Source of the DNA: Gymnothorax reevesii
Taxonomy: Eukaryota; Chordata; Actinopteri; Anguilliformes; Muraenidae
Assembly (NCBI GenBank): GCA_029721435.1
Contig: CM056573.1
Span: 71,366,001 to 71,430,000 of the forward strand
DNA: 64,000 nt
Direction: 5' to 3'
Made by a program: the position numbers and the translations under genes. A model generated the notes under the pieces. It was not told where the DNA came from. It ran no database searches and worked only from the letters and a program-made list of their open reading frames with translations. Below, piece by piece: positions 32,922 through 45,669 of this stretch; the first letter of the stretch is position 1, and every line of letters starts with the position of its first letter.

Positions 32922-35900
32922 ATGGTGTGCAGGCGCATATATAAGCCAGTTGCTGTCATGACGTCAGAATCAATTTGTTCTCCCATTTTGCAGGTAGAAA
33001 TTGTGATTGTCACAGAGCTGTTCTTCTATTCATTAAGTTTATTTAGTAAGCTGGTTAGGATACCAGAAAAAGAAATTAATCAGAGGAAATGGATGAATGT
33101 AAGTCAGGCTTTGGCAAAGCTTCAGGACATGAGTTCTTGTGAGTCAGATGGAGAAGAAATATCAGGGCTCAGTGATGCTTCTAGGTCTAGTGAATCCGAC
33201 TCCGATTTTGAAACTGAATGCGATCGTGAGCCACACGGTAAAGGTATCACAGCTGCTGGGCAAACTAAGCCTTTGATGCCAGGAAGGTCACCAAAACTGG
33301 ATATTTATTCACGTCATAACGCTTAGGTTTCACAGCATAATTTCAAGTCCAAATACTTTGAAACATTTAAAATTAGCCACAATAGCCAACAAATTGAAGC
33401 TTTAAAGCTCTGACCTCTATACTATTTAATCAATGAAGAATCTTAGCAAAACACCATTTATTGTCCTCTGAATTCTGAAAGTACTTTGAAATGCTTTCAC
33501 TGAGGCAACACCTCACAGCTTAAAAGTATTACAAAGAGTGGTGCATTTTTGTCAATAAAGAGGATGCAGCCATATTTCCACGTCATCCATGCCATGATGA
33601 AGGGAGACGCAGTAGCGCAGTGGAGAGCATGGGCTTGACTTGGGATGGAAAGATTCTGTGTTCCAGTCCTTGCCTTAGCCTGTGCAAAGTGTTCTCAGGC
33701 AAAACTCTTCACTTCCACACTGCCTCACTCTACCCAGGTGTACAAATGGGTCCCAGCAAAATTGTCAGGGAAACTTGACTGAGAGCAGTGGGAGAACCCG
33801 AGTTGGACTAGTGTCCCATCGAGGGGGTTTAGCGATACTCCTATTTGCTTCATGTCACAGAAACCAGGGTTAAACACAGGCCTGGTGGGCCTCCAGGCAT
33901 GACCTCCACGCCTGGTTAGAAATAGTCTTTATTCCGCCTGAGCAGCTGCTCATTTTGAAAACAAGAAGGGCACTTGGTAGAGCTCATACCTCCGCCAAGC
34001 CCACATCTAAGTATTATTGGTTCTGGATCCAGGAGAGTATCATCCAGACCAACAACAGCTGTGATTAGTTCCTCTTTTAGGGCAGATTCTATTCAGTGCT
34101 GAAATTTTCTGAAAATCTGTTCATTACATAAGGACATACCGAATTGTTCCGAATATAAGACGATTCTGGATATGAGACTACTCCCCTTTCTCAAGTCATA
34201 TTTTGGAAAAAATAGGGTTTTGATGACAAAATCTTGTTTTAGTCACTAAAGAATAATAATCATCGCAAAAATTTCTTTGAAAATACTGATAAAACAAACT
34301 GAAAGAAAAACCAATATAAAAGATTGCAGGCTGTTGTTTTGCGCCATCTATTGTTGTGAACATGTATTGAGTATAGACTATAAAACGCACACACAGGATG
34401 ACTGTTATTGTTAGAAGCCTAGTCCACGGAAAATACGACGACCCCATTTCTCCGCTGTTACGTGTCTTTAATGGAACGGCGGAGGCGTCAAAGATAAAAC
34501 AGGGTCACTTGAGCAAAAAGAGAGGAAATAGTAAACATGCCCGATGGACGAGAGATGCTAATTTACTGAGATTCCGCAGAGAAGTCACTGTTATGTCAAA
34601 GACGCAGAGTGCATCGTATGCCTGTTCCGTGGATATGTAAAAAGCACCGTTGCCATAAACATATCTCCCCAGCGGGCCACAGTACGAAGTAGATTCCCAG
34701 TCCGTCGTGGAAACATATACTGGTGTACGTGCGATTAGGTAGTGATTGTTTTTAAATTTCATTTGATTTCATTTGACACACTCTTTTTACTTGAACAAAA
34801 GATTGACCGCGATTCCGTACCATGCTTTCTGTTAACGTTCTGACAAAATGTGGCAGCCCTCCATGCTGAGGGTCGGGCGTGTAAAGTCACCGAACAGGCC
34901 TTGTGGTGACGTGTCTTAAATGGAACACTCGAGGCGTCATAAATCAGACCGGGTCACTTGAGCAGAAGAAAACAAAGGAGTAAACAAGCCCGATGGATGA
35001 GAGGTTCGAATTCTCTTGGATTCTGCTGAGAAGTCGCTTTGACGTCAAAGAGCCAGAGTGCATCGAATGTTCATTTTGTTGCTATAACAACAGCACCGTT
35101 GCTATAAACAACTCTGCCCAGGGAGCCGACGGAAGAATGCTGATTCTCAGTCCGCGTCCAATGCTCATGGAAAGATGTCCAGGAGAACGTGCGATTTGGC
35201 AGTGATTTTATTTTTATGAAATTAGATTTTAATTGACTCACTCTTTGTTTAAACAAAAAAAAAAAAATGCGCGATTCAGTAGCATGCTTTCTGTTTACGT
35301 ATTGACAAAATGTGCCTGCCCTCCACTTAGCCGTCGGGCTTGTCTTGTGACCAAACAGGCTCTGCTGTGACGTGACTTAAATGGATCAACGGAGGTTTCA
35401 AATTCTCCGGCAGCTACAGGTCTCAAAAAAGTTGGGACACTTGTAAAAAGGGGCTTTAAAAGCATTGAATTTCTAAGAGAATCAGCTGAAAGAACATTTA
35501 GCAAGTAATTAAGTTAACTGTCATCTGCTGCGCAACATGATTACTTATAAAAGGGTTGTCATTGAGAGGCTGAGTTTCTCAGAAGTAAAGATGGCCAGAA
35601 GCTCTCCCACCTGTGAAGGCTTGCATAAAAAAAAAATGTTGAATACTTTAAAAACACTGCTCCTCGACGTTAAATTGCAAAGGCATTGAAGGTCTCATCA
35701 TCTTCAGTACATGACATCATCAAAAGATTCAGAGTAACTGGAAAAATCTCTGCCTGTAAGGGACTAGGCCGAGACCTTTACTGGATGCCCTTTATCTTTG
35801 GACCCTCAGATGCCACTGCATCACTCACCGGCATGATTCTTGGGATTCTGCAATAATAGAGAAAGAAAAAACATCACTGATTATACCTAGAACTGCCACA

Positions 35901-36110
35901 AGGTCATTCTGACCTCCATTAGTCCCAGTGCAAAAGAATGTAAATGGACTATATAGGGGCTGACTATGGAGCTAGTCAGATTGGCAGCTCAAAGCACTTG
36001 ACAGTAGCCTAATACCTCACGTATGCCCATTTATGCAACACATTCATACACTGACGGCTACGCAAGGCAGTCAACTGCATCTTGGTTGACTGCATTTTGT
36101 TACTTTTTGA
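32922..36110 (+). repeat. Array unit 11 (counterpart of unit 19)
   Basis: Length is 3,189 bp. 134-codon ORF (32922-33326), Leu variant with Ser. SINE about 33602-33922. Tc1-like fragment about 35407-35856. AGTCCGCGTCC (about 35149) in sub-repeat B is shared with units 17 and 19. It keeps AAAAATTTC near 34267, as does unit 19, between neighbours that have AAAAGTTTC. Confidence 0.96.
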
Positions 36111-39100
36111 ATGGTGTGCAGGCGCATATATAAGCCAGTTGCTGTCATGACGTCAGAATCAATTTGTTCTCCCATTTTGCAGGTAGAAATTGTGATTGTC
36201 ACAGAGCTGTTCTTCTATTCATTTAGTTTATTTAGTAAGCTGGTTAGGATACCAGAAAAAGAAATTAATCAGAGGAAATGGATGAATGTAAGTCAGGCTT
36301 TGGCAAAGCTTCAGGACATGAGTTCTTGTGAGTCAGATGGAGAAGAAATATCAGGGCTCAGTGATGCTTCTAGGTCTAGTGAATCCGACTCCGATTTTGA
36401 AACTGAATGCGATCGTGAGCCACACGGTAAAGGTATCACAGCTGCTGGGCAAACTAAGCCTTTGATGCCAGGAAGGTCACCAAAACTGGATATTTATTCA
36501 CGTCATAACGCTTAGGTTTCACAGCATAATTTCAAGTCCAAATACTTTGAAACATTTAAAATTAGCCACAATAGCCAACAAATTGAAGCTTTAAAGCTCT
36601 GACCTCTATACTATTTAATCAATGAAGAATCTTAGCAAAACACCATTTATTGTCCTCTGAATTCTGAAAGTACTTTGAAATGCTTTCACTGAGGCAACAC
36701 CTCACAGCTTAAAAGTATTACAAAGAGTGGTGCATTTTTGTCAATAAAGAGGATGCAGCCATGTTTCCACGTCATCCATGCCATGATGAAGGGAGACGCA
36801 GTAGCGCAGTGGAGAGCATGGGCTTGACTTGGGATGGAAAGATTCTGTGTTCCAGTCCTTGCCTTAGCCTGTGCAAAGTGTTCTCAGGCAAAACTCTTCA
36901 CTTCCACACTGCCTCACTCTACCCAGGTGTACAAATGGGTCCCAGCAAAATTGTCAGGGAAACTTGACTGAGAGCAGTGGGAGAACCCGAGTTGGACTAG
37001 TGTCCCATCGAGGGGGTTTAGCGATACTCCTATTTGCTTCATGTCACAGAAACCAGGGTTAAACACAGGCCTGGTGGGCCTCCAGGCATGACCTCCACGC
37101 CTGGTTAGAAATAGTCTTTATTCCGCCTGAGCAGCTGCTCATTTTGAAAACAAGAAGTGCACTTGGTAGAGCTCATACCTCCGCCAAGCCCACATCTAAG
37201 TATTATTGGTTCTGGATCCAGGAGAGTATCATCCAGACCAACAACAGCTGTGATTAGTTCCTCTTTTAGGGCAGATTCTATTCAGTGCTGAAATTTTCTG
37301 AAAATCTGTTCATTACATAAGGACATACCGAATTGTTCCGAATATAAGACGATTCTGGATATGAGACTACTCCCCTTTCTCAAGTCATATTTTGGAAAAA
37401 ATAGGGTTTTGATGACAAAATCTTGTTTTAGTCACTAAAGAATAATAATCATCGCAAAAGTTTCTTTGAAAATACTGATAAAACAAACTGAAAGAAAAAC
37501 CAATATAAAAGATTGCAGGCTGTTGTTTTGCGCCATCTATTGTTGTGAACATGTATTGAGTATAGACTATAAAACGCACACACAGGATGACTGTTATTGT
37601 TAGAAGCCTAGTCCACGGAAAATACGACGACCCCATTTCTCCGCTGTTACGTGTCTTTAATGGAACGGCGGAGGCGTCAAAGATAAAACAGGGTCACTTG
37701 AGCAAAAAGAGAGGAAATAGTAAACATGCCCGATGGACGAGAGATGCTAATTTAATGAGATTCCGCAGAGAAGTCACTGTTATGTCAAAGACGCAGAGTG
37801 CATCGTATGCCTGTTCCGTGGATATGTAAAAAGCACCGTTGCCATAAACATATCTCCCCAGCGGGCCACAGTACGAAGTAGATTCCCAGTCCGTCGTGGA
37901 AACATATACTGGTGTACGTGCGATTAGGTAGTGATTGTTTTTAAATTTCATTTGATTTCATTTGACACACTCTTTTTACTTGAACAAAAGATTGACCGCG
38001 ATTCCGTACCATGCTTTCTGTTAACGTTCTGACAAAATGTGGCAGCCCTCCATGCTGAGGGTCGGGCGTGTAAAGTCACCGAACAGGCCTTGTGGTGACG
38101 TGTCTTAAATGGAACACTCGAGGCGTCATAAATCAGACCGGGTCACTTGAGCAGAAGAAAACAAAGGAGTAAACAAGCCCGATGGATGAGAGGTTCGAAT
38201 TCTCTTGGATTCTGCTGAGAAGTCGCTTTGACGTCAAAGAGCCAGAGTGCATCGAATGTTCATTTTGTTGCTATAACAACAGCACCGTTGCTATAAACAA
38301 CTCTGCCCAGGGAGCCGACGGAAGAATGCTGATTCTCAGTCCGTGTCCAATGCTCATGGAAAGATGTCCAGGAGAACGTGCGATTTGGCAGTGATTTTAT
38401 TTTTATGAAATTAGATTTTAATTGACTCACTCTTTGTTTAAACAAAAAAAAAAATGCGCGATTCAGTGGCATGCTTTCTGTTTACGTATTGACAAAATGT
38501 GCCTGCCCTCCACTTAGCCGTCGGGCTTGTCTTGTGACCAAACAGGCTCTGCTGTGACGTGACTTAAATGGATCAACGGAGGTTTCAAATTCTCCGGCAG
38601 CTACAGGTCTCAAAAAAGTTGGGACACTTGTAAAAAGGGGCTTTAAAAGCATTGAATTTCTAAGAGAATCAGCTGAAAGAACATTTAGCAAGTAATTAAG
38701 TTAACTGTCATCTGCTGCGCAACATGATTACTTATAAAAGGGTTGTCATTGAGAGGCTGAGTTTCTCAGAAGTAAAGATGGCCAGAAGCTCTCCCACCTG
38801 TGAAGGCTTGCATAAAAAAAAATGTTGAATACTTTAAAAACACTGCTCCTCGACGTTAAATTGCAAAGGCATTGAAGGTCTCATCATCTTCAGTACATGA
38901 CATCATCAAAAGATTCAGAGTAACTGGAAAAATCTCTGCCTGTAAGGGACTAGGCCGAGACCTTTACTGGATGCCCTTTATCTTTGGACCCTCAGATGCC
39001 ACTGCATCACTCACCGGCATGATTCTTGGGATTCTGCAATAATAGAGAAAGAAAAAACATCACTGATTATACCTAGAACTGCCACAAGGTCATTCTGACC

Positions 39101-39296
39101 TCCATTAGTCCCAGTGCAAAAGAATGTAAATGGACTATATAGGGGCTGACTATGGAGCTAGTCAGATTGGCAGCTCAAAGCACTTGACAGTAGCCTAATA
39201 CCTCACGTATGCCCATTTATGCAACACATTCATACACTGACGGCTACGCAAGGCAGTCAACTGCATCTTGGTTGACTGCATTTTGTTACTTTTAGA
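36111..39296 (+). repeat. Array unit 12 (counterpart of unit 20)
   Basis: Length is 3,186 bp. 134-codon ORF (36111-36515). SINE about 36791-37111, preceded by CCATGTTTCC as in units 5, 6, 14, 16 and 20. Tc1-like fragment about 38594-39043. Private changes are AAGTGCACTT near 37155 and TTTAATGAG near 37753. ATTCAGTGGCATG (about 38460) is shared with unit 13. Confidence 0.96.
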
Positions 39297-42200
39297 ATGG
39301 TGTGCAGGCGCATATATAAGCCAGTTGCTGTCATGACGTCAGAATCAATTTGTTCTCCCATTTTGCAGGTAGAAATTGTGGTTGTCACAGAGCTGTTCTT
39401 CTATTCATTAAGTTTATTTAGTAAGCTGGTTAGGATACCAGAAAAAGAAATTAATCAGAGGAAATGGATGAATGTAAGTCAGGCTTTGGCAAAGCTTCAG
39501 GACATGAGTTCTTGTGAGTCAGATGGAGAAGAAATATCAGGGCTCAGTGATGCTTTTAGGTCTAGTGAATGCGACTCCGATTTTGAAACTGAATGCGATC
39601 GTGAGCCACACGGTAAAGGTATCACAGCTGCTGGGCAAACTAAGCCTTTGATGCCAGGAAGGTCACCAAAACTGGATATTTATTCACGTCATAACGCTTA
39701 GGTTTCACAGCATAATTTCAAGTCCAAATACTTTGAAACATTTAAAATTAGCCACAATAGCCAACAAATTGAAGCTTTAAAGCTCTGACCTCTATACTAT
39801 TTAATCAATGAAGAATCTTAGCAAAACACCATTTATTGTCCTCTGAATTCTGAAAGTACTTTGAAATGCTTTCACTGAGGCAACACCTCACAGCTTAAAA
39901 GTATTACAAAGAGTGGTGCATTTTTGTCAATAAAGAGGATGCAGCCATATTTCCACGTCATCCATGCCATGATGAAGGGAGACGCAGTAGCGCAGTGGAG
40001 AGCATGGGCTTGACTTGGGATGGAAAGATTCTGTGTTCCAGTCCTTGCCTTAGCCTGTGCAAAGTGTTCTCAGGCAAAACTCTTCACTTCCACACTGCCT
40101 CACTCTACCCAGGTGTACAAATGGGTCCCAGCAAAATTGTCAGGGAAACTTGACTGAGAGCAGTGGGAGAACCCGAGTTGGACTAGTGTCCCATCGAGGG
40201 GGTTTAGCAATACTCCTATTTGCTTCATGTCACAGAAACCAGGGTTAAACACAGGCCTGGTGGGCCTCCAGGCATGACCTCCACGCCTGGTTAGAAATAG
40301 TCTTTATTCCGCCTGAGCAGCTGCTCATTTTGAAAACAAGAAGGGCACTTGGTAGAGCTCATACCTCCGCCAAGCCCACATGTAAGTATTATTGGTTCTG
40401 GATCCAGGAGAGTATCATCCAGACCAACAACAGCTGTGATTAGTTCCTCTTTTAGGGCAGATTCTATTCAGTGCTGAAATTTTCTGAAAATCTGTTCATT
40501 ACATAAGGACATACCGAATTGTTCCGAATATAAGACGATTCTGGATATGAGACTACTCCCCTTTCTCAAGTCATATTTTGGAAAAAATAGGGTTTTGATG
40601 ACAAAATCTTGTTTTAGTCACTAAAGAATAATAATCATCGCAAAAGTTTCTTTGAAAATACTGATAAAACAAACTGAAAGAAAAACCAATATAAAAGATT
40701 GCAGGCTGTTGTTTTGCGCCATCCATTGTTGTGAACATGTATTGAGTATAGACTATAAAACGCACACACAGGATGACTGTTATTGTTAGAAGCCTAGTCC
40801 ACGGAAAATACGACGACCCCATTTCTCCGCTGTTACGTGTCTTTAATGGAACGGCGGAGGCGTCAAAGATAAAACAGGGTCACTTGAGCAAAAAGAGAGG
40901 AAATAGTAAACATGCCCGATGGACGAGAGATGCTAATTTACTGAGATTCCGCAGAGAAGTCACTGTTATGTCAAAGACGCAGAGTGCATCGTATGCCTGT
41001 TCCGTGGATATGTAAAAAGCACCGTTGCCATAAACATATCTCCCCAGCGGGCCACAGTACGAAGTAGATTCCCAGTCCGTCGTGGAAACATATACTGGTG
41101 TACGTGCGATTAGGTAGTGATTGTTTTTAAATTTCATTTGATTTCATTTGACACACTCTTTTTACTTGAACAAAAGATTGACCGCGATTCCGTACCATGC
41201 TTTCTGTTAACGTTCTGACAAAATGTGGCAGCCCTCCATGCTGAGGGTCGGGCGTGTAAAGTCACCGAACAGGCCTTGTGGTGACGTGTCTTAAATGGAA
41301 CACTCGAGGCGTCATAAATCAGACCGGGTCACTTGAGCAGAAGAAAACAAAGGAGTAAACAAGCCCGATGGATGAGAGGTTCGAATTCTCTTGGATTCTG
41401 CTGAGAAGTCGCTTTGACGTCAAAGAGCCAGAGTGCATCGAATGTTCATTTTGTTGCTATAACAACAGCACCGTTGCTATAAACAACTCTGCCCAGGGAG
41501 CCGACGGAAGAATGCTGATTCTCAGTCCGTGTCCAATGCTCATGGAAAGATGTCCAGGAGAACGTGCGATTTGGCAGTGATTTTATTTTTATGAAATTAG
41601 ATTTTAATTGACTCACTCTTTGTTTAAACAAAAAAAAAAATGCGCGATTCAGTGGCATGCTTTCTGTTTACGTATTGACAAAATGTGCCTGCCCTCCACT
41701 TAGCCGTCGGGCTTGTCTTGTGACCAAACAGGCTCTGCTGTGACGTGACTTAAATGGATCAACGGAGGTTTCAAATTCTCCGGCAGCTACAGGTCTCAAA
41801 AAAGTTGGGACACTTGTAAAAAGGGGCTTTAAAAGCATTGAATTTCTAAGAGAATCAGCTGAAAGAACATTTAGCAAGTAATTAAGTTAACTGTCATCTG
41901 CTGCGCAACATGATTACTTATAAAAGGGTTGTCATTGAGAGGCTGAGTTTCTCAGAAGTAAAGATGGCCAGAAGCTCTCCCACCTGTGAAGGCTTGCATA
42001 AAAAAAAATGTTGAATACTTTAAAAACACTGCTCCTCGACGTTAAATTGCAAAGGCATTGAAGGTCTCATCATCTTCAGTACATGACATCATCAAAAGAT
42101 TCAGAGTAACTGGAAAAATCTCTGCCTGTAAGGGACTAGGCCGAGACCTTTACTGGATGCCCTTTATCTTTGGACCCTCAGATGCCACTGCATCACTCAC

Positions 42201-42480
42201 GGGCATGATTCTTGGGATTCTGCAATAATAGAGAAAGAAAAAACATCACTGATTATACCTAGAACTGCCACAAGGTCATTCTGACCTCCATTAGTCCCAG
42301 TGCAAAAGAATGTAAATGGACTATATAGGGGCTGACTAGAGCTAGTCAGATTGGCAGCTCAAAGCACTTGACAGTAGCCTAATACCTCACGTATGCCCAT
42401 TTACGCAACACATTCATACACTGACGGCTACGCAAGGCAGTCAACTGCATCTTGGTTGACTGCATTTTGTTACTTTTAGA
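39297..42480 (+). repeat. Array unit 13 (right subfamily)
   Basis: Length is 3,184 bp. 134-codon ORF (39297-39701) with a private Cys codon and the GTGGTTGTC variant shared with unit 15. SINE about 39977-40297. Tc1-like fragment about 41780-42229. A private GCCATCCATTG lies near 40720. A 2-bp deletion near 42338 turns the leader inverted repeat into an 8-bp stem with a 2-bp centre (42332-42349). Confidence 0.96.
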
Positions 42481-45400
42481 ATGGTGTGCAGGCGCATATA
42501 TAAGCCAGTTGCTGTCATGACGTCAGAATCAATTTGTTCTCCCATTTTGCAGGTAGAAATTGTGATTGTCACAGAGCTGTTCTTCTATTCATTAAGTTTA
42601 TTTAGTAAGCTGGTTAGGATACCAGAAAAAGAAATTAATCAGAGGAAATGGATGAATGTAAGTCAGGCTTTGGCAAAGCTTCAGGACATGAGTTCTTGTG
42701 AGTCAGATGGAGAAGAAATATCAGGGCTCAGTGATGCTTCTGGGTCTAGTGAATCCGACTCCGATTTTGAAACTGAATGCGATCGTGAGCCACACGGTAA
42801 AGGTATCACAGCTGCTGGGCAAACTAAGCCTTTGATGCCAGGAAGGTCACCAAAACTGGATATTTATTCACGTCATAACGCTTAGGTTTCACAGCATAAT
42901 TTCAAGTCCAAATACTTTGAAACATTTAAAATTAGCCACAATAGCCAACAAATTGAAGCTTTAAAGCTCTGACCTCTATACTATTTAATCAATGAAGAAT
43001 CTTAGCAAAACACCATTTATTGTCCTATGAATTCTGAAAGTACTTTGAAATGCTTTCACTGAGGCAACACCTCACAGCTTAAAAGTATTACAAAGAGTGG
43101 TGCATTTTTGTCAATAAAGAGGATGCAGCCATGTTTCCACGTCATCCATGCCATGATGAAGGGAGCCGCAGTAGCGCAGTGGAGAGCATGGGCTTGACTT
43201 GGGATGGAAAGATTCTGTGTTCCAGTCCTTGCCTTAGCCTGTGCAAAGTGTTCTCAGGCAAAACTCTTCACTTCCACACTGCCTCACTCTACCCAGGTGT
43301 ACAAATGGGTCCCAGCAAAATTGTCAGGGAAACTTGACTGAGAGCAGTGGGAGAACCCGAGTTGGACTAGTGTCCCATCGAGGGGGTTTAGCAATACTCC
43401 TATTTGCTTCATGTCACAGAAACCAGGGTTAAACACAGGCCTGGTGGGCCTCCAGGCATGACCTCCACGCCTGGTTAGAAATAGTCTTTATTCCGTCTGA
43501 GCAGCTGCTCATTTTGAAAACAAGAAGGGCACTTGGTAGAGCTCATACCTCCGCCAAGCCCACATGTAAGTATTATTGGTTCTGGATCCAGGAGAGTATC
43601 ATCCAGACCAACAACAGCTGTGATTAGTTCCTCTTTTAGGGCAGATTCTATTCAGTGCTGAAATTTTCTGAAAATCTGTTCATTACATAAGGACATACCG
43701 AATTGTTCCGAATATAAGACGATTCTGGATATGAGACTACTCCCCTTTCTCAAGTCATATTTTGGAAAAAATAGGGTTTTGATGACAAAATCTTGTTTTA
43801 GTCACTAAAGAATAATAATCATCGCAAAAATTTCTTTGAAAATACTGATAAAACAAACTGAAAGAAAAACCAATATAAAAGATTGCAGGCTGTTGTTTTG
43901 CGCCATCTATTGTTGTGAACATGTATTGAGTATAGACTATAAAACGCACACACAGGATGACTGTCATTGTTAGAAGCCTAGTCCACGGAAAATACGACGA
44001 CCCCATTTCTCCGCTGTGACGTGTCTTTGATGGAACGGCGGAGGCGTCAAAGATAAAACAGGGTCACTTGAGCAAAAAGAGAGGAAATAGTAAACATGCC
44101 CGATGGACGAGAGATGCTAATTTACTGAGATTCCGCAGAGAAGTCACTGTTATGTCAAAGACGCAGAGTGCATCGTATGCCTGTTCCGTGGATATGTAAA
44201 AAGCACCGTTGCCATAAACATATCTCCCCAGCGGGCCACAGTACGAAGTAGATTCCCAGTCCGTCGTGGAAACATATACTGGTGTACGTGCGATTAGGTA
44301 GTGATTGTTTTTAAATTTCATTTGATTTCATTTGACACACTCTTTTTACTTGAACAAAAGATTGACCGCGATTCCGTACCATGCTTTCTGTTAACGTTCT
44401 GACAAAATGTGGCAGCCCTCCATGCTTAGGGTCGGGCGTGTAAAGTCACCGAACAGGCCTTGTGGTGACGTGTCTTATATGGAACACTCGAGGCGTCATA
44501 AATCAGACCGGGTCACTTGAGCAGAAGAAAACAAAGGAGTAAACAAGCCCGATGGATGAGAGGTTCGAATTCTCTTGGATTCTGCTGAGAAGTCGCTTTG
44601 ACGTCAAAGAGCCAGAGTGCATCGAATGTTCATTTTGTTGCTATAACAACAGCACCGTTGCTATAAACAACTCTGCCCAGGGAGCCGACGGAAGAATGCT
44701 GATTCTCAGTCCGTGTCCAATGCTCATGGAAAGATGTCCAGGAGTACGTGCGATTTGGCAGTGATTTTATTTTTATGAAATTAGATTTTAATTGACCCAC
44801 TCTTTGTTTAAACAAAAAAAAAAAAAATGCGCGATTCAGTAGCATGCTTTCTGTTTACGTATTGACAAAATGTGCCTGCCCTCCACTTAGCCGTCGGGCT
44901 TGTCTTGTGACCAAACAGGCTCTGCTGTGACGTGACTTAAATGGATCAGCGGAGGTTTCAAATTCTCCGGCAGCTACAGGTCTCAAAAAAGTTGGGACAC
45001 TTGTAAAAAGGGGCTTTAAAAGCATTGAATTTCTAAGAGAATCAGCTGAAAGAACATTTAGCAAGTAATTAAGTTAACTGTCATCTGCTGCGCAACATGA
45101 TTACTTATAAAAGGGTTGTCATTGAGAGGCTGAGTTTCTCAGAAGTAAAGATGGCCAGAAGCTCTCCCACCTGTGAAGGCTTGCATAAAAAAAAATGTTG
45201 AATACTTTAAAAACACTGCTCCTCGATGTTAAATTGCAAAGGCATTGAAGGTCTCATCATCTTCAGTACGTGACATCATCAAAAGATTCAGAGTAACTGG
45301 AAAAATCTCTGCCTGTAAGGGACTAGGCCGAGACCTTTACTGGATGCCCTTTATCTTTGGACCCTCAGATGCCACTGCATCACTCACCGGCATGATTCTT

Positions 45401-45669
45401 GGGATTCTGCAATAATAGAGAAAGAAAAAACATCACTGATTATACCTAGAACTGCCACAAGGTCATTCTGACCTCCATTAGTCCCAGTGCAAAAGAATGT
45501 AAATGGACTATATAGGGGCTGACTATGGAGCTAGTCAGATTGGCAGCTCAAAGCACTTGACAGTAGCCTAATACCTCACGTATGCCCATTTATGCAACAC
45601 ATTCATACACTGACGGCTACGCAAGGCAGTCAACTGCATCTTGGTTGACTGCATTTTGTTACTTTTAGA
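42481..45669 (+). repeat. Array unit 14 (right subfamily)
   Basis: Length is 3,189 bp. 134-codon ORF (42481-42885) with a private Gly codon (TCTGGGTCT). SINE about 43161-43481, with GGGAGCCGC in its first bases. Tc1-like fragment about 44967-45416. Private changes include GACTGTCATTG (about 43961), CTTTGATGG (about 44025), GTCTTATATGG (about 44471) and TTGACCCACTC (about 44793). Confidence 0.96.
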
